This document shows, piece by piece, positions 1 to 7,568 of a DNA stretch of 24,446 bases (the stretch's first letter is position 1; every line of letters begins with the position of its first letter). Made by a program: the position numbers and the translations under genes. Source of the DNA: a virus; IMG/VR virus record IMGVR_UViG_3300031787_000804, positions 1-24,446 of that record. One strand, given 5' to 3'. Below the pieces are notes generated by a model, which was given only the letters and a program-made list of their open reading frames with translations, searched no databases and was not told the origin of the DNA.

Positions 1-283
1 CCGACTTAAATTCTCCACTTTCTTCAACTGCTTGTGCTATGACAATATCTGGAAACTTTATTTTACAATCAAGAACAAATTGTTTAAACGCTTTGAATGT
101 AAATGGTATTTCAGATCCTTCAGGAGTTTCAGTAATAACCGTTACCTCTTTCTCATATTTAATTTCTTTATCACTTCCTTTCATAGAAACAAAGATAAAT
201 CCACACAACAATAATACAACGTAAGGATATATCCTTACTCTCTCCATTTGGAGAGTCTCTTGATTCATTTTATATAACTTCAT
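1..283 (-). CDS. Putative secreted glucosaminidase-type peptidoglycan hydrolase (N-terminal part)
   Basis: Partial gene; the 3' end lies beyond base 1. The reading frame is open from an ATG at 283; in-frame ATGs also occur at 268 and 247. The N-terminus carries a short hydrophobic stretch (VVLLLCGFIFVS), which looks like a signal or lipoprotein-type leader. It is followed by a charged linker and the segment FPDIVIAQAVEESGEF. That segment resembles the start of glucosaminidase (GH73-like) lysins, where an AQAxxESG motif carries the catalytic glutamate. I infer a cell-wall hydrolase acting in the periplasm or on peptidoglycan at lysis or entry. Only about 94 residues are visible, so the family call rests on one motif. 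The start is uncertain: the ATG at 247 sits in the loop of a 6-bp hairpin (240-255), which may favour the upstream ATGs. Confidence 0.5.
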   Translation of the reverse strand, partial: MKLYKMNQETLQMERVRIYPYVVLLLCGFIFVSMKGSDKEIKYEKEVTVITETPEGSEIPFTFKAFKQFVLDCKIKFPDIVIAQAVEESGEFKS

Positions 284-303
284 TTGATTTGATTTAGTAA
301 TAG

Positions 304-406
304 CACCTGGAGCAGGACTCGAACCTGCACTTCTTTAGGAAACCTTTTTATAAGCAAGCTTATGCAGCCCACTGTCCTTGCGTATAACCAATTCCGCCAT
401 CCAGGT
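304..406 (-). tRNA. tRNA-like gene with normal acceptor, D and T arms but abnormal anticodon region
   Basis: Read on the minus strand, a perfect 7-bp acceptor stem (ACCTGGA/TCCAGGT, discriminator G) encloses a D arm (GCG...CGC with GG in the loop) and a perfect T arm (GCAGG, loop TTCGAGT, CCTGC). CCA is not encoded. The central 50 nt do not form a normal 5-bp/7-nt anticodon arm. The expected 27-31 strand AGGAC has no partner at the standard distance; AGGA can pair with TCCT only 33 nt downstream. The same stretch holds a small palindrome (ATAAGC-TT-GCTTAT). At 103 nt it is longer than usual even for class II tRNAs. The D arm resembles tRNA-Leu, but I cannot assign an anticodon. It could be a degenerate tRNA, one with an insertion in the anticodon arm, or a tRNA with an odd long variable arm. 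Confidence 0.7.
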
Positions 407-410
407 ATAT

Positions 411-426
411 GCCGGTCTTTCCCGGC
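411..426 (-). other. GC hairpin between the DUF932-like gene and the tRNA
   Basis: GCCGG (411-415) pairs with CCGGC (422-426) around a 6-nt loop in an otherwise AT-rich stretch. On the minus strand it lies between the stop codon at 436 and the tRNA 5' end at 406. There is no U-tract, so it fits an RNA-processing or transcript-stabilising hairpin better than a classical terminator. Confidence 0.4.
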
Positions 427-435
427 TGTCAAGGT

Positions 436-2184
436 TTAACCTATAATTGAGTTGATATATGCTGCAGATAATACTACACTTTCTCCTGATTCTAGTATGA
501 TATTATACTGATCTCCGGATTCTTTAAATGTAAACTTTGGTTTATAACCATAAAGTTCTTCTAGCTCAGAGGCAATAGCAGATTCAACTGCTGTATCAAT
601 AGTTTCTTCTACTTCAACTTCTTCTATTTCTAGACTTTGTTGCGCAGCTTGTGATTTTTGTTTTGCTTCTTCAGGTGACATAATTTGAACAGGCTCATCA
701 AGACCTACTACTGGTTTTATTCCTGGTTCATATCCTTCTTCCAAATCAAACAATACACCTGTAGATTCTACAATAGTTTCTTTTTCTATGACTTCTTCAG
801 TAACTTCTGATTCTTCATCTTCAATCCAAGGAACTTCTATTTCTTCTTCAAGTATTTCTTCTTCTACTTCTTCTGCTTTGATTTCAATAGGGGTGATTAC
901 ACCTTGAGCTTCAAGTTGTTCCCACTCCTCATCTTCTTCTGCGTCAAGATCACTAGTGTCACTCATAGTGTTTCCGTTTGGAATACCTGTTATTTCAGGA
1001 AAATCATTAATAGGTTCTTCGTCATCCTCTATGATTTCTTGTTCAATAATTTCCTCTTCAATAATCTCTTCCTCTTCTATAGGAATCAATTCTTCTTCAG
1101 TGAGATCTACTGCAAACTTTACACGTTCCGGAGCTGTTTCAGGAACCTCTGCAACATCTCCTCCCCATGCAAGTTCTTCAAGAACTTTAGCATCTTCTTC
1201 TGCTTGTTCAATCATCTTTTCTTCTAAAGCTTCTACAAATGTTTTTTCAGAATCTAAGATAGTTTCTTCTTCATCAATCTCTTCAGGCTCAGTAAGAATT
1301 ACTTCTTCCTCATCATCCCAATCTTCTTCAGCTTCAAATTGTACAGCTTCCGGTAATGGTTCTGGAGAGTTTGTTGGAGCATAACCAGGAAGGAACATTG
1401 AAAGATTACCTTGACTATTTGAAGATAAAACAGATTGTTTTTTATCAAGCGCCTCCTCTTCAGAATCAAATGCTATAAGGCCGAAGTCCACAGCAAGTTT
1501 TAAGTGAATCATTGTTTGTTGTTCCATCCATGTTCTAGGATGACTTATTTTAAGTGCAACTAGTATGTGATTGTAAAGCGTCCAAAGATTTAATGGAGAT
1601 GTCTCATACTTATAAGAGGGCTTTTCAAACTCTCTTTTAACAATAGAAAGTTGCTCACCTGTTATGAGTTTACTAAAGTATAGTTCTCCCATTAGACGGT
1701 GGAACTGTTTAGCTTCTAACTCTATTAACATCATAGCTTCTTTTTGCTCTTTCAGTTCTCTAAAGTATTCCCCGGCGTTTTGAATTTGATTCTCAATTGT
1801 TTCTTGAGTTTCTTGGTCAGCTGTACCGGTATGCTTTCTATTCCAGTCACTCATCTTGCTTATCAGGGACGCTTGATTCTTATACAAGTATGCTCCAATA
1901 GCACACTTAAATCGCATTGATTTATCATATGAATTGCCAAATGCGAAGATCATTCCCATGTCAGGATCATTATCATAATTAATCCTATAAATACCAGACG
2001 CTACTTGAGCATCTTTTGTACATCTGTATAGTTCTTCATTTACTTCAAACCCATTATCTTCAAGGGTTTTAAGAATTTTTGTAATAACAAAGTTATGTGA
2101 TATAACTGTGTATGTATCCGTTGCTTCAGGCAACGGCGCATTTACTAGAATACTTCTAGCAACTCCTCCTATTTTTCTAGGCAT
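436..2184 (-). CDS. DUF932-like phage protein with long acidic C-terminal tail
   Basis: 582 residues. The N-terminal part (about 1-245) resembles the DUF932/TIGR03299 phage-plasmid family, most clearly in the segment LNLWTLYNHILVALK (residues 198-212) and the following SHPRTWMEQQ. From about residue 282 to 500 the protein is almost continuous Glu/Asp-rich low-complexity sequence (runs such as EEEEIIEEEIIEQEI). A short folded-looking C-terminus follows (about 530-582, with YGYKPKFTF and SVVLSAAYINSIIG). The molecular role of DUF932 proteins is not established. The acidic tail could mimic DNA or dock basic partners; that is inference. It lies 12 bp downstream of PolB with an A/T-only leader before the ATG, so it is probably co-transcribed with the polymerase. 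Confidence 0.65.
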   Translation of the reverse strand: MPRKIGGVARSILVNAPLPEATDTYTVISHNFVITKILKTLEDNGFEVNEELYRCTKDAQVASGIYRINYDNDPDMGMIFAFGNSYDKSMRFKCAIGAYLYKNQASLISKMSDWNRKHTGTADQETQETIENQIQNAGEYFRELKEQKEAMMLIELEAKQFHRLMGELYFSKLITGEQLSIVKREFEKPSYKYETSPLNLWTLYNHILVALKISHPRTWMEQQTMIHLKLAVDFGLIAFDSEEEALDKKQSVLSSNSQGNLSMFLPGYAPTNSPEPLPEAVQFEAEEDWDDEEEVILTEPEEIDEEETILDSEKTFVEALEEKMIEQAEEDAKVLEELAWGGDVAEVPETAPERVKFAVDLTEEELIPIEEEEIIEEEIIEQEIIEDDEEPINDFPEITGIPNGNTMSDTSDLDAEEDEEWEQLEAQGVITPIEIKAEEVEEEILEEEIEVPWIEDEESEVTEEVIEKETIVESTGVLFDLEEGYEPGIKPVVGLDEPVQIMSPEEAKQKSQAAQQSLEIEEVEVEETIDTAVESAIASELEELYGYKPKFTFKESGDQYNIILESGESVVLSAAYINSIIG

Positions 2185-2196
2185 AACTAATTTAAT

Positions 2197-4188
2197 TTAA
2201 AAGTTTAAGGATAATTGATTTTTAAAAATCTCTGGGGACATTGCTTTGATTTCCTGGTTGACTTTTTCAAGATAGAATTTTGTATTAATATTGTAATCTT
2301 CCCATGTCTGCTCTTCATATTGGTTGAATATAACCTGCATCCATTCTCCAGAAATTACATTTATCTTTCTCTGATCTTCTAAGTTTTCTTTAATAATTTT
2401 ACAACCTGATTTAGACACATAGTAGCGGAGAGTTTTCTGAAGATCTTCTTCATAATATTGTCCACTATTTACACCTGTCTTTACAAATTTCCAGTTCCCC
2501 TTTATTTTACTTTGTCCACAAAAATCAAGAATATCTTTATTCTTTTCAAGTGTAATTTTAGGATCTACATTGTGTACAAAATAATAATATAAAGCTTTAG
2601 TTATAGCAAGAAAACTATGGTTCTTATGTAAGGCTTTGTCAATTTCAAAGCGTCCCTTACATTTTGTTTTAGCATAGTAATACTTACCATTTTCTTTTTT
2701 GAATAGATCTCTTGGATTTTCTTCTTGCAGTTTAAAGAAGGCTTCTTTATCTACCTCTTTAAACTTATAAATGCCAATGTAATTATTGACATCTGGTACA
2801 ATTAATTTTTGATACTCATCATGTTCTAGCTGTAGCTGTGTTAGCTTTTCCCATTCACTACATATCTCAAAATACTTTTCCTTGTAACGTTTAGGAATCA
2901 TCATTTCTAAACCATCTGTATTCTGCATTATAGGAATGGATCCTGGAACATTTTCTGCAAGCATTTCATACAATAACATCAGACTTAGCTGACCATTAAT
3001 TGTGATACGCATTGTCATTTCCGGATCATACAGAAAAGAGTTTTCCTCATTTGTTAAACCGTAGGTTGAATTAAGTATAATCTTATACACATAGTTTCTT
3101 GGATCTGATTTAGGAATCTTCTTTCTTTCTTCAAAGAACCATTCATACAACTGACAGAACTCTTCTCTTGGAAGATGTGCAGGGGCCCATTTATTTCTAA
3201 TGGCAAGATTTGGATAGAAGCTTGTTACATCTGATGATATAATCATCATATGCTCTTCAGGTTCATATATACCACGCTTTGCACCATGAACTCCGCCTAA
3301 GCCAAAGTCTGTAGTTACACCGCGATATTTAACAGAGGCCTTAAACTGTCCCTTTAGATTTAAAGGATCTAGTACAAGCTTGCTAAAGTTTTCTTTAAGC
3401 TTTTGAAATTCCGGTGTTTTGAATTGGATATATGGAAGAATCAAATCTTTTACTACTAGGGCTTCTCTTCTAGTTCTTAACTCTTTAAGTTCCCATTTGT
3501 TTATTCCGGTACTCTTCTGTAAAAAGTGTAAGAATAAGTCTTTAGATATCTTTGGTTCAGACGCACTATAAAGATTGATACCATATTCTTTTGTTAGTGT
3601 ACCTCTCAGCTGTATTTCTTTTGCACTAAGCTTCATTATATTCTTAGTACTAGCTACATCATTTCTACAATATTTAGCTATCTCTTTGAGTTGTTCTACA
3701 GTTTCAATTGGTGTTGTGTAATGTATTGGCATATCTTGTACGTTGTGCCACCGCATTGAACATTGGATCCATTTAAGAGAAGATCTCTTTGCTTTGTTGT
3801 CCCAATGGTTTAATTTGAATACATCAATTTGTTTTATGTGTAAATCTTTTTCAGACCACTCCTGCCACTCTTCCTTCTCTTGTCTCTGGATGCAGTCTTG
3901 TGCTTTTCTATAGATGGCTTTACCTACGGCTTCACCATCTAGCATTAGCAATCTTTCTCTATTTCTGATTATAAATTCTGTAATTTGCGAATCAAATCCT
4001 AATCCATTAAATGATATATGAAACTCATTATGTTTAACGTTCTGCTCAAAGAATTCTAAGAGTTGCGGTAAATCATTGCGTAGTTTACCTATTGTAAACA
4101 CATGAGTCTCATCATCTTTTTTATAGTGTTCAAAGACACCTAAAAAACAATTGACTAATGTTTCATAGTCCATTACGTAGTGATTCAT
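2197..4188 (-). CDS. DNA polymerase family B with 3'-5' proofreading exonuclease
   Basis: 663 residues, the likely replicative polymerase. The exonuclease domain shows Exo I MDYET (D7, E9), Exo II NGLGFD (61-66) and Exo III YCRND (Y173, D177). The polymerase domain shows motif A SSDVTSFYP (D320), motif B KIILNSTYG (K369-G377) and motif C QNTDG (423-426). Motif C is NTD rather than the usual DTD: the second, essential Asp (D425) is kept and the first is Asn. Only about 49 residues separate motifs A and B, so there is no room for a TPR1 insertion, and protein-primed synthesis is unlikely. The encoded primase and DnaB-type helicase fit this. The start overlaps nothing and follows the 42-residue ORF by one base. 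Confident call; specific subfamily not assigned. Confidence 0.95.
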   Translation of the reverse strand: MNHYVMDYETLVNCFLGVFEHYKKDDETHVFTIGKLRNDLPQLLEFFEQNVKHNEFHISFNGLGFDSQITEFIIRNRERLLMLDGEAVGKAIYRKAQDCIQRQEKEEWQEWSEKDLHIKQIDVFKLNHWDNKAKRSSLKWIQCSMRWHNVQDMPIHYTTPIETVEQLKEIAKYCRNDVASTKNIMKLSAKEIQLRGTLTKEYGINLYSASEPKISKDLFLHFLQKSTGINKWELKELRTRREALVVKDLILPYIQFKTPEFQKLKENFSKLVLDPLNLKGQFKASVKYRGVTTDFGLGGVHGAKRGIYEPEEHMMIISSDVTSFYPNLAIRNKWAPAHLPREEFCQLYEWFFEERKKIPKSDPRNYVYKIILNSTYGLTNEENSFLYDPEMTMRITINGQLSLMLLYEMLAENVPGSIPIMQNTDGLEMMIPKRYKEKYFEICSEWEKLTQLQLEHDEYQKLIVPDVNNYIGIYKFKEVDKEAFFKLQEENPRDLFKKENGKYYYAKTKCKGRFEIDKALHKNHSFLAITKALYYYFVHNVDPKITLEKNKDILDFCGQSKIKGNWKFVKTGVNSGQYYEEDLQKTLRYYVSKSGCKIIKENLEDQRKINVISGEWMQVIFNQYEEQTWEDYNINTKFYLEKVNQEIKAMSPEIFKNQLSLNF

Positions 4189-4189
4189 A

Positions 4190-4318
4190 CTACCCTTCTT
4201 CTTGAAATTCTTTGATTAATTTACGTATTGCATTACCAAGTTCCTGATCATTTGGAAGCTCTTCTGTTAGTCTAATCACTTCTATGAAGTAATCAATTAT
4301 TGAATCAGTCTCATTCAT
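4190..4318 (-). CDS. Small acidic helical protein, 42 residues
   Basis: A short open frame that starts with ATG at 4318 and ends with TAG at 4192-4190, one base before the PolB start codon. It encodes MNETDSIIDYFIEVIRLTEE followed by LPNDQELGNAIRKLIKEFQE and EG. The pattern is amphipathic with two likely helices, strongly acidic. No family recognised. It fills the space between the upstream hairpin (4329-4361) and PolB exactly, which supports its being real and translationally coupled to PolB. It might be a small partner of the polymerase, but nothing in the sequence proves that. Confidence 0.55.
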   Translation of the reverse strand: MNETDSIIDYFIEVIRLTEELPNDQELGNAIRKLIKEFQEEG

Positions 4319-4328
4319 ATGGCATAAA

Positions 4329-4361
4329 TAAAGGGAGAGCTAATATACAGCTCCCCCTTTA
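4329..4361 (-). terminator. Intrinsic terminator-like hairpin after the 4381-4836 gene
   Basis: TAAAGGGAGAGCT (4329-4341) pairs with AGCTCCCCCTTTA (4349-4361), 12 of 13 positions, around a 7-nt loop. On the minus strand the stem ends CCCTTTA and continues TTTATGCC, a short U-rich run. It shares the AAAGGG/CCCTTT base design with hairpins at 7539-7564 and 12717-12752. Confidence 0.7.
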
Positions 4362-4380
4362 CATACCAAAATGATTTTGA

Positions 4381-4836
4381 TTATTTTACTAGAGGCATTC
4401 CGTTTTCATCAACTAAAGAAAGCTTCTCTACTTTATGAATAGATGGTTCAGATTTATTACCTGCTTCTATAAACTTTTCATAGTCATAAGATTCACTGTT
4501 AGTAGCGAACATTTTGATGAAGTTTCGTTGTTCTTCTGCATTTGGAAGATAATATTCTTGCAGTGTATTAAGTCTGCTACGTTGTTCAGCAAAAGGTTTT
4601 CCATTAGTCTTTGGACTTTTTGCTTTTACTAAGTTGCCATCTTTGTCTAGTGTAGGAACCATTTGAAAGTTCTCTTTCACAATTTTACTGATGACTACTA
4701 GTAACGTTGTAGCAGGATCATAAATTACTTCTGCATAAGGACAATCCTCTGTTAGAGGAATCATCTTAAATGTATCTGCATTTCCCCAATATGAGGTAAC
4801 AAGCAGCATGTTTTGGCCGATTTCTTTTTTTGCCAT
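4381..4836 (-). CDS. Conserved phage protein of unknown function
   Basis: 151 residues, no recognised domain. It has no membrane segment and no signal peptide. The first half is beta-like with hydrophobic alternation (TLLVVISKIVKENFQMV). The second half is charged and polar, including KAKSPKTNGKPFAEQRSRLN and a helix-like segment around EEQRNFIKMF. It is the last gene before the hairpin at 4329-4361 and sits between the PD-(D/E)XK nuclease operon and PolB, so a DNA-replication accessory role is plausible but not shown. ATG at 4836, preceded by an AT-rich leader. Confidence 0.75.
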   Translation of the reverse strand: MAKKEIGQNMLLVTSYWGNADTFKMIPLTEDCPYAEVIYDPATTLLVVISKIVKENFQMVPTLDKDGNLVKAKSPKTNGKPFAEQRSRLNTLQEYYLPNAEEQRNFIKMFATNSESYDYEKFIEAGNKSEPSIHKVEKLSLVDENGMPLVK

Positions 4837-4847
4837 AATAAGTTGGT

Positions 4848-5432
4848 TTAATTATCTAGTTCAAATGTAATAACTTTTGCTTTAACCTCTAGCTTTTCTT
4901 GCTCTAAATCTGGAAGTGAACATAATTCACCTACTTTTTCTAACAATTTTTTCATTGGATATTTATCCACAGCTTCCGTAATAAGTAACTCTGCATAATT
5001 ATCAAAGTACTTTTCCGGATATAGGTAGCTTTCAATATAGCTATGATGTCTACTATGGTCTTTAAAGAAACTCAAAATAGTTCTTTTATATTCATCCGAT
5101 ATTTTTGAATATTTTCCGTGCAAAATCTTTTTATAGTCAGATTTATAAGCACCAAAGTCAAAGATATACGCGCCGGTATTATCTTCTAATTCATAAAAAT
5201 CTTCAAACAACGGATTGTTGAGCAGCTTTTCTTGCTCAAAAACTTTGAATTCCTTGTCTTCTCTTAAATGGTATGTCACTATAAACTTGCAATCTTGGAG
5301 TGTGTATTTGTCTTCCCAGGTTATGTATGTTTGGATTGGTGTAATACTTACACCTCTGCGGATTCTTAGAATAGGATAGAAAAATATCCTACTCTTTTGA
5401 ATATATTTGGGCCATAAAGATTGCAGTCTCAT
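4848..5432 (-). CDS. Conserved phage protein of unknown function (RLQSLWPKYIQKSR family)
   Basis: 194 residues from the ATG at 5432; a TTG six bases upstream (5438) is also in frame but I prefer the ATG. The N-terminus MRLQSLWPKYIQKSRIFFYP, the RGVSITPIQTYITW segment, the FDFGAYKSDY region and the SYLYPEKYF motif are, from memory, a recurring combination in phage genomes of this kind; function is unknown to me. No transmembrane segment or nucleotide-binding motif. It lies 11 bp downstream of the nuclease gene and 11 bp upstream of the next gene, so it is part of the same transcript. Confidence 0.75.
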   Translation of the reverse strand: MRLQSLWPKYIQKSRIFFYPILRIRRGVSITPIQTYITWEDKYTLQDCKFIVTYHLREDKEFKVFEQEKLLNNPLFEDFYELEDNTGAYIFDFGAYKSDYKKILHGKYSKISDEYKRTILSFFKDHSRHHSYIESYLYPEKYFDNYAELLITEAVDKYPMKKLLEKVGELCSLPDLEQEKLEVKAKVITFELDN

Positions 5433-5443
5433 ATACAAGTATA

Positions 5444-6478
5444 TTAAAGTTTTACGTTACCTACAATAAAATCATAAGGCAATGTATAATCTTTTGCATT
5501 GTAATGATAAGACGCATGCTTAATAACTTCGTTGTATCTCTCTAACCAAACTGATAAAGTTTCAGATGTTACAGGGAATGCGTAGAGCTGATCATACTTG
5601 TCAAACACAACAAAATTAAATTCAATACGCCATGTATTATCAATGTGTGACTCTAGGAATTTAGTGGCAAGCTTGATGTAAATAATTGCTTGTAACCAAT
5701 AGTTCCATTTTTCTACAGATTCTGAAAACTCTTTAAGTGTTTTACTGGTTGTCTTGAAGTCATTGATAATTATCTTCTTATCCCTAACATCAACAACCAT
5801 GTTGTCAAGTATTCCCTTTAGACCAAACGGAACTCCTTCTTCTTTCTCCATTTCTAATGCTAGTTCATTGTAGATTCCTAAATGAACTCCATCTGTTGTT
5901 AGATCCATACCTAAAAGATTTCTCATCTGAGGATTTTCTTTTACGATATCCGCACGCCTTGTAGATTTTTCTAGTAATGCAGAATCAATAATAGTTCTTC
6001 CCTGACGTTTCTTCAAAAACTTAAAGTACTCTTCAGTCTTAGGTTCAATAATTTTGGCAGCTCTTTTATCTTCATCTTTTACTGCTTGCCATAGATCTCT
6101 TTGTAATAAACTTGCAAGTATCTCTTCTCTAAAGTCAGAGAACTCTAAGTTTTCATTCAAAGGATCTTCTTCTACTTTACGTTTGTAAAGCTCAAACATT
6201 TCCTCAGCAATGCTGATATTGTTTTCACTTGGTAACGCATCTGTAGCTACTAGGAATTTATCATCAAATCCCTGGTGATCTAAAATCAAATAATGAATCA
6301 GAGTACCTTCTATTAAATACTTCTTTGATTCATCTTCTCTTTCTTTTAGCACATACTCTTTGTAGAATACTGAGGGTGCTGATAATAATTTGTTTAGCCC
6401 GCTATAGCTAAACTTCTGCTCTCCATTATAGAAAGCAGCCTCCAATAGATTTACATCCATTTCTTTTGTTTCAATCAT
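5444..6478 (-). CDS. PD-(D/E)XK nuclease, RecB/RecE-like exonuclease
   Basis: 344 residues. The order of motifs matches RecB-type (Cas4/RecE/lambda-exonuclease-like) nucleases: GTLIH with H62 early, then GILD (D225), then the catalytic DFKT (D240, K242), then QAIIY (Q263-Y267). These families degrade DNA ends 5' to 3' using two metals. In a phage this fits generation of 3' single strands for annealing or strand exchange, and the Sak4-like ATPase and putative SSB encoded upstream are the obvious partners. No helicase domain is fused. It begins 17 bp after the preceding gene, with the leader AATCTAAATTACATTAGTT before the ATG. Confident on fold; substrate inferred. Confidence 0.85.
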   Translation of the reverse strand: MIETKEMDVNLLEAAFYNGEQKFSYSGLNKLLSAPSVFYKEYVLKEREDESKKYLIEGTLIHYLILDHQGFDDKFLVATDALPSENNISIAEEMFELYKRKVEEDPLNENLEFSDFREEILASLLQRDLWQAVKDEDKRAAKIIEPKTEEYFKFLKKRQGRTIIDSALLEKSTRRADIVKENPQMRNLLGMDLTTDGVHLGIYNELALEMEKEEGVPFGLKGILDNMVVDVRDKKIIINDFKTTSKTLKEFSESVEKWNYWLQAIIYIKLATKFLESHIDNTWRIEFNFVVFDKYDQLYAFPVTSETLSVWLERYNEVIKHASYHYNAKDYTLPYDFIVGNVKL

Positions 6479-6495
6479 AACTAATGTAATTTAGA

Positions 6496-7524
6496 TTATT
6501 CAACATCAATTTCTAGTTCTGTTTCATCCAGCACATATCCTTCACGGTAGTATCTTAACACTTCGCTTTTTACGTTTTGGTCATACTGATCATATGCACA
6601 AAGAGATGTTATGCGTTGAACGTTTGATCTTGTAAATTTGTTATGCTTCTTTAGTGCTGCTGTAAGAGCTAACAGATTGATGCTGTTTAGCTGCTTAACA
6701 TTTAAGCCAAAATAGATAAGTAAACTTTTGAAATTAACGTGATGGGCTTCTTTGATTGTAACAATTTTGTTACCAAATTCTTTCAATAGGAATAGCAAAT
6801 ATATAAAACTTTTTTCAAAATCTGAATTAGCCATAAGCTCCATCATCAAAATTAAATTTTCATTATCACCGCTTAATCCAAAAGCACGTAGTTCCTCATA
6901 TTTGTTTTCATCAATGATGATACGATTGTTATTAAGACACTTAAGAATTTCTGTTTCCAAATATATTGGACACTTGAGTTGATTAATTTTTGATTCTGGA
7001 GTAACAGCATACAGATCTTGCTTAAGATCTCGCATACCCCATTTGCTATATCCAATAAGATCATTAATAGCATAATTAGTATTTAAGAACACCGTATGCC
7101 AATTACTTATTAGACGTTCACTAACAAATACTTTTGCAACTTGATCTCTTAGCATAAAGTATCTTATGTATAGTTTATCACTTGGTGAAAAATTACTTGT
7201 AATGTAATTGCTTATTTCTCCTGGTTCTAAAGGTGCACAATACTTTATTACATTAACAAAAGAACCTTCTTTGATTCCATTTAAAGATGCAAAAGCTACA
7301 GTTGCATTATCAGGTTTAATAGTACGAGTGTATTCTTCTTTTACTTTAAACCTAGGAACGGAACATCCTGGCAAGAAATATAACACATCATTAGGTTGTG
7401 GCTGCCAATCCTTTTGTATGTTTAAAGCCTTTTCTAAATTTTCTTTTTCAAATCCTGTTACTAGAGATAACGTCAATTCATTATTTAACGATACATCTAA
7501 GTAAAGATATTTAGTTAATTTCAT
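6496..7524 (-). CDS. Hypothetical phage protein, 342 residues
   Basis: I do not recognise this protein. It has no signal peptide, no transmembrane helix and no obvious nucleotide-binding loop. The N-terminal third is beta-rich (MKLTKYLYLDVSLNNELTLS...), with a proline-containing stretch around FLPGCSVPRF. The C-terminal half looks helical and Leu/Asn-rich, with FIYLLFLLKEFGNKIV and NLLALTAALKKHNKFTR. It is the first gene after the hairpin at 7539-7564 and so may be the promoter-proximal gene of the nuclease unit. ATG at 7524, preceded by CTTTTAATTTAATTCAAA. Confidence 0.75.
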   Translation of the reverse strand: MKLTKYLYLDVSLNNELTLSLVTGFEKENLEKALNIQKDWQPQPNDVLYFLPGCSVPRFKVKEEYTRTIKPDNATVAFASLNGIKEGSFVNVIKYCAPLEPGEISNYITSNFSPSDKLYIRYFMLRDQVAKVFVSERLISNWHTVFLNTNYAINDLIGYSKWGMRDLKQDLYAVTPESKINQLKCPIYLETEILKCLNNNRIIIDENKYEELRAFGLSGDNENLILMMELMANSDFEKSFIYLLFLLKEFGNKIVTIKEAHHVNFKSLLIYFGLNVKQLNSINLLALTAALKKHNKFTRSNVQRITSLCAYDQYDQNVKSEVLRYYREGYVLDETELEIDVE

Positions 7525-7538
7525 TTTGAATTAAATTA

Positions 7539-7564
7539 AAAGGGAGGCTGTTACACCTCCCTTT
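7539..7564 (-). terminator. Intrinsic terminator-like hairpin after the MoxR ATPase gene
   Basis: AAAGGGAGG (7539-7547) pairs perfectly with CCTCCCTTT (7556-7564) around an 8-nt loop. On the minus strand it is followed by TAATTTAATTC, an AT-rich but imperfect U-tract, and it lies just after the stop of the 7569-8825 gene. Confidence 0.75.
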
Positions 7565-7568
7565 ATTA

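Noticed and set aside
32-224. Two plus-strand open frames at the left edge
   Set aside because: They are opposite the lysin-like minus-strand frame, which carries a hydrophobic leader and an AQAVEESGEF motif; the plus-strand products look random.
904-1384. Two plus-strand open frames rich in Ser and Phe opposite the DUF932-like gene
   Set aside because: They are the antisense of the Glu-rich tail (GAA/GAG read backwards as TTC/CTC); the low-complexity Ser/Phe composition shows they are shadows.
5433-5438. TTG start at 5438 for the 4848-5432 gene
   Set aside because: An ATG lies two codons downstream and gives the N-terminus MRLQSLWPKYIQK expected for this protein.
6873-7073. Second minus-strand frame inside the 6496-7524 gene
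   Set aside because: Out of frame within a longer, better-supported gene, and it has no leader motif of its own.
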